6,625 bases of DNA from JBATBW01 sp049662565 (GTDB taxonomy: Bacteria > Bacillota_I > Bacilli_A > Erysipelotrichales > Erysipelotrichaceae). A program made the translations under genes and the position numbers. A model generated the notes under the pieces. The model ran no database searches. It was not told where the DNA came from and saw only the letters and a program-made list of their open reading frames with translations. Position 1 is the stretch's first letter; every line of letters begins with the position of its first letter. Location: the NCBI GenBank assembly GCA_049662565.1, contig JBATBW010000042.1:1-6625 (forward strand), in the 5' to 3' direction. Of this stretch, positions 1-5,811 are shown piece by piece.

Positions 1-38
1 ATGAAGAATTAGAAGATGATTGGTTTGATGATATGTAG
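1..38 (+). CDS. C-terminal end of an upstream gene, unidentified (partial)
   Basis: Reading from position 3, the frame gives EELEDDWFDDM followed by TAG at 36-38. The tail is strongly acidic with two aromatic residues. Too little is present to assign a family. Acidic, aromatic-containing tails are typical of proteins that dock partners, such as single-stranded DNA-binding proteins, but the usual SSB ending (D-D-x-P-F) is absent, so that assignment is not made. The call rests on the clean stop, followed at once by hairpins that look like a terminator. It could belong to the same locus as the genes downstream. Confidence 0.55.
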   Translation, partial: EELEDDWFDDM

Positions 39-56
39 TTTTGAAATAGATAATGT

Positions 57-85
57 GTTGTTGCATTGTTGCAACAATTGTTTTT
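57..85 (+). terminator. Rho-independent terminator-like hairpin 1
   Basis: The arms TTGTTGCA (58-65) and TGCAACAA (70-77) form a perfect 8-bp stem with a four-base loop TTGT, and a possible G-U pair extends it at the base. TTGTTTTT follows at 78-85. This is the classic intrinsic terminator layout, about 20 nt after the upstream stop codon. The stem is only moderately GC-rich, so termination may be partial. Confidence 0.6.
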
Positions 86-113
86 AAGGCAACCGCCTCC
101 TAGTTGCCTTTTT
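86..113 (+). terminator. Rho-independent terminator-like hairpin 2 with CCUCCU loop
   Basis: AAGGCAAC (86-93) pairs perfectly with GTTGCCTT (103-110) around a nine-base loop CGCCTCCTA, and the T run continues to 113. It immediately follows hairpin 1. Because no convincing promoter lies between this hairpin and the gene at 137, transcription of the downstream genes probably has to pass through it. It may therefore act as an attenuator rather than a full stop. The loop carries CCTCCT, the anti-Shine-Dalgarno sequence. Confidence 0.6.
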
Positions 114-136
114 AAGATAGAAAGGAAATAACTAGT

Positions 137-373
137 ATGAAAAGGTTGAATTTAGTTAATGTTTTAGCTTTCTTTTGTTTGGTATTGGCAATTACTTACT
201 TATTAGTTATTTTCCAATTTATCGACTATTATGTAGGCTATAAAACACTAACAATAATTAAAGCTATTATTCTTTTAATTATAGGTTTTATATTTACGGT
301 TATATTTTTAAATAACAAACAAGAGAAAGGAGATGATGAAAATAATGAAAATGAAATGGAATCGCATAGTTAA
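137..373 (+). CDS. Small membrane protein with two transmembrane segments, unknown function
   Basis: This 78-residue protein starts at an ATG preceded by GAAAGGA (120-126), 10 nt upstream. Hydrophobic segments span about residues 6-29 and 38-58, joined by a short loop (about 30-37). Lysine and arginine at positions 2-3 and lysines after the second helix suggest a hairpin with both ends in the cytoplasm. The last 14 residues are acidic and polar (GDDENNENEMESHS). That tail is encoded by the same DNA as the ribosome binding site and first codons of the next gene, so its composition may partly reflect the overlap. No family is recognised. Size and shape are compatible with a small accessory or assembly subunit for the giant exported protein encoded next, or with a VirB2-like two-helix pilin, but neither is shown by a specific motif. 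Confidence 0.8.
   Translation: MKRLNLVNVLAFFCLVLAITYLLVIFQFIDYYVGYKTLTIIKAIILLIIGFIFTVIFLNNKQEKGDDENNENEMESHS
326..332 (+). promoter_or_regulatory. Ribosome binding site deciding the start of the giant gene
   Basis: AAAGGAG lies inside the 3' end of the preceding gene. In-frame ATGs follow at 333, 336, 345 and 351. The ATG at 333 directly abuts the site and the one at 336 is only 3 nt away, too close for normal initiation. The one at 345 is 12 nt away, closest to the 10-nt gaps of the genes at 137 and 5812. I therefore prefer 345; 336 and 351 remain possible. Confidence 0.6.
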
Positions 374-431
374 AACACTTTTAGTGTTTGCTTGTATTAT
401 TACTTATTTTCCTAAAATGCAAGTGTTTGCT
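345..431 (+). other. Signal peptide of the giant protein
   Basis: Residues 1-29 show a basic n-region (MKMKWNRIVK), a hydrophobic core (TLLVFACIITYF) and a c-region ending VFA, with predicted signal peptidase I cleavage before Ser30. Cys17 within LVFAC is a poor lipobox: Phe is at -2 and the hydrophobic core continues past the cysteine. Ordinary Sec secretion is therefore preferred to lipid anchoring. Confidence 0.75.
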
Positions 432-3400
432 TCTACAACAAGTGTTAGAATCGTTGGGGATGAGGGTGTTGCTGGGGCTAACCCAGGTACATATCGCCCA
501 GATACACCGGGAAACAAATATACTAGTTGGCGAGATAATCTTAATTCTAGTGATGATTTTGATAGAACATACGATATTATTCAAGGGTCTGATTATAGTG
601 CTTTTATTTCGTTAAGACCAGGTTATACATTTCAATATTATGTTGATGAACTGACTGGAAGTAGATATTATTCAATGTATAACGATGATACTTGGAACTC
701 CTATAAAAGTAGAACATTAAGAGTTGTCACTAGTGGACCTAGTGGGACATCAGTGAGAATTACTGGTGATGGAGGTATGTATAATTTTGGTTTAACTGAA
801 TATTCTAATCAAGTTGGGGCTTGGATTAATAGTGGTGGTACAAACTGGCAAATTATAATGAGGACTGGTTCTCAATTTGTTATTAATCCATGGGGTACTA
901 ATGATGGTTCTCATTTTGCTTACTATTTAGATTTGAATAATGGTGTAAAATGGTATGATAAGAATGTAGTGTGGAATACGACTAAGCCTAGAAATATTAA
1001 AATAATTACTGGTGCGATGTTATCAATTGAATATAATGCAAATGGTGGCACTAATGCACCATCTAATCAGACTTATATTCATAATGGAAAAAATATAAAT
1101 TTAAGTTCACAAATTCCAATACGAGATGGATATACTTTTTTAGGTTGGGCGTTAGATGAAAAGGCAATTGCACCTAGTTATAGTGCTGGTCAAGAATGGT
1201 TAAGTGGCAATAATGCTAATTATAAATTATATGCTGTTTGGAAAGCTAATACATATGCTATTGAATACAATTTAAATGGCGGTAGTGCTAGTGGCAATCC
1301 TACTAGTTATACTAAGGATTCGGAAACTTTCACATTAAATAATCCAACTAGAACTGGATATACTTTTGTTGGATGGACTGGTTCGAATGGATCTACTCCA
1401 CAACTAAATGTAACAATTAATAAAGGGAGTGTTGGTAATAAAACTTATTTTGCTAGTTGGTCAGTAAATAATTTGGTTTTTGATTATAATCCAGACTTTA
1501 ATAAATACGGATATATTACTGGAAGTAACATGAGAATTTTAAGTTTTGATTTAAAAGTTATTAAGCCAGATGGTTTGACTTTTTTTGAAAAAAAAGGAAT
1601 TGATGATTATTGTGTAACTAATGCAGTTTATGATAGCACTTATTATTTTACCAATGTTGTATATAAGACTGGTTATGGTTATGCTGGATATAAAATTTCA
1701 GATAAAGATAGTGTTGAACAAGCGGAAGATTATGCTATTGATATGAAAGCAACTGGGGATAGTTTCACCTTTAAACACACAAAAAATGGCAACTTATGGT
1801 TTTCGATTAATACCGCACCTATTAATTATTCAATATCATATGATTTAGATGGTGGCAGTGCTAGTGGTAATCGTACTAGTTATACTATAGAATCGGAAAC
1901 TTTCACTTTAAATAACCCTACTAAAGCTAATAGCAAATTTATGGGGTGGACTGGTTCTAATGGATCTATACCACAATTAAATATAACGATAAATAAGGGC
2001 AGTGTAGGGAACAAAGATTATGTTGCTAATTGGTTCTCATCTGAGGATTTAAAGCTTGTCAGTCGTGTTGAAAGTAGTTGTGTGAAAGAGGGAAACATTG
2101 AACATTATTATAGCGAAAAATATATTAAGTATTTTAGTGATAAAGATGGATTAAATGAAATAACTAAAGAACAAACGATTATTGAAAAGTTGCCTCATCA
2201 ATTAGTACACCATGATAAAGTAGAAGCTACTTGTACTAGCAAAGGTTATATTGAATATAGTCAGTGTAGTGCTTGTGGTAAATATTTTGATGTAGGTAAT
2301 AATGAGATAACTAAAGATAAGTTATTTATAGATATGATAGAACACAAATATGATTTAGGTAGTATTATATTATCAGCTAGTTGTAATCGAGCTGGAATTA
2401 TAAGATATACTTGTAATGTTTGCGGTCAAACGAAAACTCAAGAAATACCTAAAATTGAACATTCACCTAATAAGTTTTTTCAAGCAGATGTAAATAATCA
2501 CTGGCATACTTGTGATGTATGTAAAGAACATTTAGATGTAACTAAACATACTGATTCTAACTTAGATAATGTTTGTGATATATGTAAACATACTATGAGT
2601 TTAGATGGTCAAGTGTATGGTTATGCGGTAGATACTTCTTTGTTTGAAGATTCTGTTGTTAGAGATGAATTAAGTGAGATTCATATTAAATTAACAGACA
2701 AAGGCAATGAATTATATATAAATAACAAATTAATGTCGGTTGAGTCGGATAATGAGTTTAATGCAAAGTATATTAACGGAATTAGAGAATTTATATTAAA
2801 ATTTGATATTGCTAAAAGAAATGTAAATATTACTTATCACGATAATGCTTTATTAACTTATCAAACATTATTTGAAATTAGAAACGATAATAATAAAGAT
2901 AAATACTATTTACTAGCTTATAAAAATCAAGCGAATAGAAACGATTATATAAAAGTTAATAGTAGTGAGGATAGTGATTATATTTACTTTGATACTTTTA
3001 ATATTGCTTATGCAAATGAAGATGATAAAATAAAAGATACTATAAAAGAATTTAATATTAGACTTAACAAAAAAAGTAAAGAATTAATTGTAAATGGAGT
3101 TAATAAAGGATTAGTAAGAGAAAGCACTGAACATATAATAGTTTATATGGAATATCATGTAAATGCACATCCATTAAATATAGACTATTTAGCAAAAGGT
3201 GAAAAGTATGGGGCTTTTGGTACATATCTAGAAGCAACAAGTCCTAGTTTTTTAAGCGATGGAAAAATAGAAAATTTAGTGTCGCAAGAATCAATAACAT
3301 TAAGAGCCACTAAATACCCAGACTTAACAAAAAATGTTCCTTTAAGAAGAACAATCCGATTTTGGGATAGACTACCAGATGGATCATACGATACTAGCCA

Positions 3401-5321
3401 TAAAGTAGATGTGCAAGTAGTATGTAAATACGAAGATTATAAGTGCGAATCAGTAAGACAAAATTCACCAAAGTATTATTCAGTTTTTGGTGATAGTGAG
3501 TCGGTAAATGACTACAGATGGAAAACGATAGAAAAAATAGAAACAGATAAAATAGTTGAATATAAACTATATCAGTATGTTGCAAGTTGGAGTAATTGGA
3601 GTTCGCCAGAGCTTAGCACTGGTCTTGGGCTTTGGTATAACACTGATCAAGCAAAACATACTATTAGTGCTGGGACATATGATGTAATAAGTGATTGGAA
3701 AAATGGATATGGTCAGTTTAGTACTGGAAGTGGTTGGGCTATTACGCCTATCAATCAACAATACCGAACAAGACAATATATATCGCCAGCATGGTTAATT
3801 GATAATGGATATGGTACACAATATTTGACTTATCGTCCGTCAAACACTAGTAGTCATTATTATAGTTGTAGTACTTATAATGATCATAGCAGACCACAAT
3901 ATGGAAGTTGGAGTGGTTGGACTACAAGCAGTTGTGTAAAAAACGAGGGTAGAGATTGCGATTTTAAAATTGAATACCGTATGAGAAGATATACATTAAG
4001 TTGGGGAAGTTGGAGTGGTTATGATTACTGGAGTTGTTCAGAAAACGAAACAACACAATGTAGTTGGAATGCTAAAGCAAAGTGTTATAGAAAAATTGTA
4101 TGTTGGGAATGCAGTGGTGGAAAGGTATGTGGATATTCCGCAAGTAAACCATTTCCTTATTGTAATAGAAGAAACGATTGGGATTATAAGGATAGTGGCT
4201 TATCAGCTGGCAATTCTTGTACTAGCGTTGATGAATATTATGTGTGGCAGTGGGCTGGAAGATATGCAACTAGAACAGCCACTAAAAATTATTATTGGAG
4301 TGATTGGGGCAGTGATGGTTGTAGTGGAAGTGGTTGTGAAGAAAGATGGTTGTATCGAAGCAGAAGCATAAGTTATCCGTTAGGTTATGCGTGTACAAGA
4401 CAATATTACCGACCAGAAAGTTGGAGTAATTGGAGTGGTTATAGTAGTAATCCTACTGAAAGTATGTGTGGATCAAGTGAGGGCGGACAAGTAACATATG
4501 AATGTCGCTATCAAGAGAAAAAATCTTCACCGATGACAAAAACAAGATATGGAACATATGGTTGGAGCAAATCTGATAAGGAAGATTATTCAAGTGGTAG
4601 AGAAAAAACAAAGACAGAAATTATTACTAAATATCTAGCTAAGCCTTTAACTAAACCATACGAAAGACTGCCTCAAGTAACACAATCACAAATTGATAGT
4701 TATGCGAATGAATTAGGTTTAAGTGCAATTAGGTATCAAAAAAGCGGAAATGGTAACAATGATTATGATTCAGTTTATAATGTTACAACAGAGGATAGGT
4801 ATAGATTTGACAAATTATGGAATACGGCGATTAGTGATTTTAAAAAACTTAAAGTTTATATTCCATGGATTTATATTAATGATCATTGGCGAGCTGACGA
4901 TGTTGGATGGGATATGACTAGATATAAAGATAATATAGTAAATAATGAAATTATAGCTACTGGTTATGAAGATATATGGGATAGTGCTTTAAATCCAATT
5001 TATAAACCTTTTGAAAGAAAAGTAGATGTTATTTACTTTGATAAGAAAGATCCGTTTTTTAATTACAATACATTACCTAAAAACTGGCAAGCTCAAGATG
5101 AATTAATTAAAGAAATTAAAAACGCTAACTTTGATAATCCGCAAATAGAAGTTACTTTATCTAAACAAGATATTAACGATATTCAAGATTATTTGAATAA
5201 TGGTGGATATCAAAAATTAGGTACATGCGATATTTTGAGAAAATTCAAACATATTTTTACTACTAAGGATTTTGAATTAGACAAATTCTTAGATAATAGT
5301 AAAGATAGCTGTAGGTATTAA
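345..5321 (+). CDS. Giant secreted multi-repeat surface protein (InlB-type, Cys-rich and TSP1-like modules)
   Basis: A protein of about 1658 residues (numbered from ATG 345) with an N-terminal signal peptide (1-29), so it acts outside the cell. Modules in order: a duplicated unit (32-132, 133-224); three InlB_B/Flg_new-type repeats (226-301, 302-374, 494-565) with a unique insert (375-493); cysteine modules with CxxC pairs (579-747); a second duplicated unit (about 775-845, 899-965); a Trp/Cys-rich stretch with five WSxW-type motifs (1082-1390); and an unrecognised C-terminal domain (about 1410-1658) ending in Ser-Cys-Arg-Tyr. InlB-type repeats are known from Gram-positive adhesins and internalins, so adhesion or surface binding is the likely role. 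No catalytic motif is evident. No LPXTG, C-terminal membrane helix or charged tail is present, so it is either released or held by partners such as the membrane proteins on either side. The start overlaps the preceding gene and the stop is 2 nt before the next one, indicating translational coupling. Confidence 0.9.
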   Translation: MKMKWNRIVKTLLVFACIITYFPKMQVFASTTSVRIVGDEGVAGANPGTYRPDTPGNKYTSWRDNLNSSDDFDRTYDIIQGSDYSAFISLRPGYTFQYYVDELTGSRYYSMYNDDTWNSYKSRTLRVVTSGPSGTSVRITGDGGMYNFGLTEYSNQVGAWINSGGTNWQIIMRTGSQFVINPWGTNDGSHFAYYLDLNNGVKWYDKNVVWNTTKPRNIKIITGAMLSIEYNANGGTNAPSNQTYIHNGKNINLSSQIPIRDGYTFLGWALDEKAIAPSYSAGQEWLSGNNANYKLYAVWKANTYAIEYNLNGGSASGNPTSYTKDSETFTLNNPTRTGYTFVGWTGSNGSTPQLNVTINKGSVGNKTYFASWSVNNLVFDYNPDFNKYGYITGSNMRILSFDLKVIKPDGLTFFEKKGIDDYCVTNAVYDSTYYFTNVVYKTGYGYAGYKISDKDSVEQAEDYAIDMKATGDSFTFKHTKNGNLWFSINTAPINYSISYDLDGGSASGNRTSYTIESETFTLNNPTKANSKFMGWTGSNGSIPQLNITINKGSVGNKDYVANWFSSEDLKLVSRVESSCVKEGNIEHYYSEKYIKYFSDKDGLNEITKEQTIIEKLPHQLVHHDKVEATCTSKGYIEYSQCSACGKYFDVGNNEITKDKLFIDMIEHKYDLGSIILSASCNRAGIIRYTCNVCGQTKTQEIPKIEHSPNKFFQADVNNHWHTCDVCKEHLDVTKHTDSNLDNVCDICKHTMSLDGQVYGYAVDTSLFEDSVVRDELSEIHIKLTDKGNELYINNKLMSVESDNEFNAKYINGIREFILKFDIAKRNVNITYHDNALLTYQTLFEIRNDNNKDKYYLLAYKNQANRNDYIKVNSSEDSDYIYFDTFNIAYANEDDKIKDTIKEFNIRLNKKSKELIVNGVNKGLVRESTEHIIVYMEYHVNAHPLNIDYLAKGEKYGAFGTYLEATSPSFLSDGKIENLVSQESITLRATKYPDLTKNVPLRRTIRFWDRLPDGSYDTSHKVDVQVVCKYEDYKCESVRQNSPKYYSVFGDSESVNDYRWKTIEKIETDKIVEYKLYQYVASWSNWSSPELSTGLGLWYNTDQAKHTISAGTYDVISDWKNGYGQFSTGSGWAITPINQQYRTRQYISPAWLIDNGYGTQYLTYRPSNTSSHYYSCSTYNDHSRPQYGSWSGWTTSSCVKNEGRDCDFKIEYRMRRYTLSWGSWSGYDYWSCSENETTQCSWNAKAKCYRKIVCWECSGGKVCGYSASKPFPYCNRRNDWDYKDSGLSAGNSCTSVDEYYVWQWAGRYATRTATKNYYWSDWGSDGCSGSGCEERWLYRSRSISYPLGYACTRQYYRPESWSNWSGYSSNPTESMCGSSEGGQVTYECRYQEKKSSPMTKTRYGTYGWSKSDKEDYSSGREKTKTEIITKYLAKPLTKPYERLPQVTQSQIDSYANELGLSAIRYQKSGNGNNDYDSVYNVTTEDRYRFDKLWNTAISDFKKLKVYIPWIYINDHWRADDVGWDMTRYKDNIVNNEIIATGYEDIWDSALNPIYKPFERKVDVIYFDKKDPFFNYNTLPKNWQAQDELIKEIKNANFDNPQIEVTLSKQDINDIQDYLNNGGYQKLGTCDILRKFKHIFTTKDFELDKFLDNSKDSCRY
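438..1016 (+). repeat. Duplicated N-terminal module (two diverged copies, about 100 and 92 residues)
   Basis: Copy 1 (residues 32-132) opens with TSVRIVGDEG and copy 2 (133-224) has TSVRITGDGG at 135-144. Near their ends, copy 1 has W117-N-x-x-K-x-R123-T-L-R-V-V-T and copy 2 has W210-N-x-x-K-x-R216-N-I-K-I-I-T, in exact register with an offset of 93. The matching first and last strands suggest tandem duplication of one beta-rich domain just after the signal peptide. I recognise no named family. Confidence 0.65.
1020..1247 (+). repeat. InlB-type (Listeria-Bacteroides) repeat 1
   Basis: Residues 226-301 carry the family signature in order: SIEYNANGG, then GYTFLGW, then YKLYAVWKA. This matches the InlB_B/Flg_new consensus of Y-x-x-N-G-G, followed by G-Y-x-F-x-G-W, followed by a closing A-x-W. 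Such repeats are small beta-rich modules found in many exported proteins of Gram-positive and Bacteroides species. Confidence 0.88.
1248..1466 (+). repeat. InlB-type repeat 2
   Basis: Residues 302-374 repeat the signature with IEYNLNGGSASGN, GYTFVGWTGSNGS and a closing FASW. It follows repeat 1 directly and is much closer to repeat 3 than to repeat 1, sharing GGSASGN, SETFTLNNPT, GWTGSNGS and TINKGSVGNK. Confidence 0.87.
1824..2039 (+). repeat. InlB-type repeat 3, near-copy of repeat 2
   Basis: Residues 494-565 give ISYDLDGGSASGN, FMGWTGSNGS and VANW. The usual GYTF is replaced by NSKF. It lies 119 residues after repeat 2, with a unique segment between them. The strong match to repeat 2 in both protein and DNA points to recent duplication. 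Confidence 0.85.
2079..2585 (+). repeat. Cysteine-module array with CxxC pairs, probably metal-binding or disulfide-linked
   Basis: Three related units run on a 50-51 residue period. Unit 2 has C630, C641 and C644 within TCTSKGYIEYSQCSACGKYF. Unit 3 has C680, C690 and C693. Unit 1 keeps C579 and the KYF at 595-597, but Ser590 and Tyr593 stand exactly where the CxxC should be. A different four-cysteine unit follows: HTCDVC (C723, C726) and VCDIC (C744, C747), with several nearby histidines (719, 721, 729, 735). These resemble small Cys-rich modules common in gut Firmicutes surface proteins. Zinc-ribbon-like metal binding is a plausible inference. Confidence 0.7.
2667..3239 (+). repeat. Second internal duplication (two diverged copies)
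   Basis: Residues 777-793 (S-E-I-H-I-K-L ... E-L-Y-I-N) align at an exact offset of 124 with 901-917 (K-E-F-N-I-R-L ... E-L-I-V-N). After a short gap, F820 ... N828-I-T-Y831 aligns at an offset of 117 with Y937 ... N945-I-D-Y948. Identity is low, so this is a structural repeat rather than a recent copy. No family is recognised. Confidence 0.5.
3588..4514 (+). repeat. Trp/Cys-rich region with thrombospondin-1-like modules
   Basis: WSxW-type motifs begin at W1082, W1189, W1220, W1318 and W1360. Modules at 1189 and 1318 share the layout W-x2-W-x4-C, then a second Cys, then x6-R-x-R: C1197, C1205, R1212, R1214 in one and C1326, C1331, R1338, R1340 in the other. The module at 1220 has C1231 and C1239, and the one at 1360 has C1375 and C1387. 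Stacked Trp/Arg plus disulfides is the hallmark of TSP1 repeats, and Firmicutes surface proteins are known to carry WSxW stretches followed by YRxR. The homology is inferred from spacing. Confidence 0.6.
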
Positions 5322-5323
5322 GT

Positions 5324-5710
5324 ATGAGTCAAATAATTAAAGTGTTATTGCTTTGTATGATTACAATGATTGTGGCAATGTTTGGCTTAGATATTTACAT
5401 TAATGAATATATGAATACAGATATCTTTGAAAATAATAGAAAGGCTAGTCAAAACGCTTTAATTGAAGAAATGGAACAGATTAATCAATATGAAAAAATA
5501 GACCAAGCAAAAATATTAGAAAATTGGTTGGCTAATTGGATCAATAGTATTAATCTTCCATTTAATGAGATTAAGTTGCAATTTGCACTAGTTAATACTG
5601 AACCTCAAGTTATAATGGTTAAAGTAAAAGGTTATGATTACTATGCCATGATAGATGATGTTGCACTTGTAGATTATATATGTAATACACTTGTTGTCGA
5701 AAGAGAATAA
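5324..5710 (+). CDS. Small exported protein with one N-terminal membrane helix, pseudopilin-like shape, unknown function
   Basis: A 128-residue protein with a hydrophobic helix at about residues 4-22 after a single lysine, and no cleavage site before it. A long polar and probably helical stretch follows (about 33-76, with W68 and W72), then a beta-prone half (83-110). This N-terminal helix plus small globular domain is the general shape of pilins, pseudopilins and TadE-like proteins. The prepilin peptidase motif (G before F-x-x-x-E) is absent, so no family is claimed. Cys11 lies in LLLC and lacks the small -1 residue of a lipobox. The start is 2 nt after the giant gene's stop with only a weak AGGT upstream, which suggests translational coupling and a joint role in one surface structure. 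No terminator is visible after its stop. Confidence 0.75.
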   Translation: MSQIIKVLLLCMITMIVAMFGLDIYINEYMNTDIFENNRKASQNALIEEMEQINQYEKIDQAKILENWLANWINSINLPFNEIKLQFALVNTEPQVIMVKVKGYDYYAMIDDVALVDYICNTLVVERE

Positions 5711-5722
5711 TCATAAAAAACA

Positions 5723-5751
5723 TGTACAATTAAGCATAAAAATGATATAAT
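5723..5751 (+). promoter_or_regulatory. Sigma-A type promoter with extended -10
   Basis: TATAAT at 5746-5751 is a perfect -10 box, preceded by TGA at 5743-5745, giving the extended TGn form. TGTACA at 5723-5728 matches four of six -35 bases with a 17-bp spacer. The transcript would start near 5758, leaving an AT-rich leader of about 54 nt before the ATG at 5812. It lets the last gene be expressed independently of the upstream operon. Confidence 0.7.
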
Positions 5752-5811
5752 ATAAATAGAAATTAAGAACAATAAATAAAAATTTACGGAATTTAAAGGG
5801 GAAAAACAAAC

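Noticed and set aside
25..54. Possible promoter with TTGATG at 25-30 and GATAAT at 49-54
   Set aside because: The spacing is 18 bp and the matches are fair, but transcription would start inside the first hairpin and then meet the second. AT-rich DNA gives such matches by chance.
381..615. Open frames of about 67 and 75 codons on both strands inside the giant gene
   Set aside because: They lie wholly within a well-supported coding region, lack ribosome binding sites and encode compositionally biased shadow peptides.
1580..1595. T7-G-A8 homopolymer run as a phase-variation switch
   Set aside because: An eight-base A run is expected about once or twice by chance at this base composition. The frame is intact and nothing else suggests slippage.
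3394..3776. Two minus-strand open frames of 63 and 69 codons
   Set aside because: They are antisense shadows of the giant gene with no ribosome binding site or recognisable protein features.
4015..4371. Plus-strand 118-codon open frame
   Set aside because: It overlaps the Trp/Cys-rich repeats in another frame, and its Val/Ile-rich product follows from reading TGG/AGT-rich DNA out of frame.
4723..4917. Plus-strand 64-codon open frame inside the giant gene
   Set aside because: It is embedded in the C-terminal domain coding region in a shifted frame and has no independent support.
5319..5360. Lipoprotein signal in the 128-residue protein (Cys11)
   Set aside because: The residue before the cysteine is Leu rather than Gly, Ala or Ser, and the hydrophobic helix continues past it.
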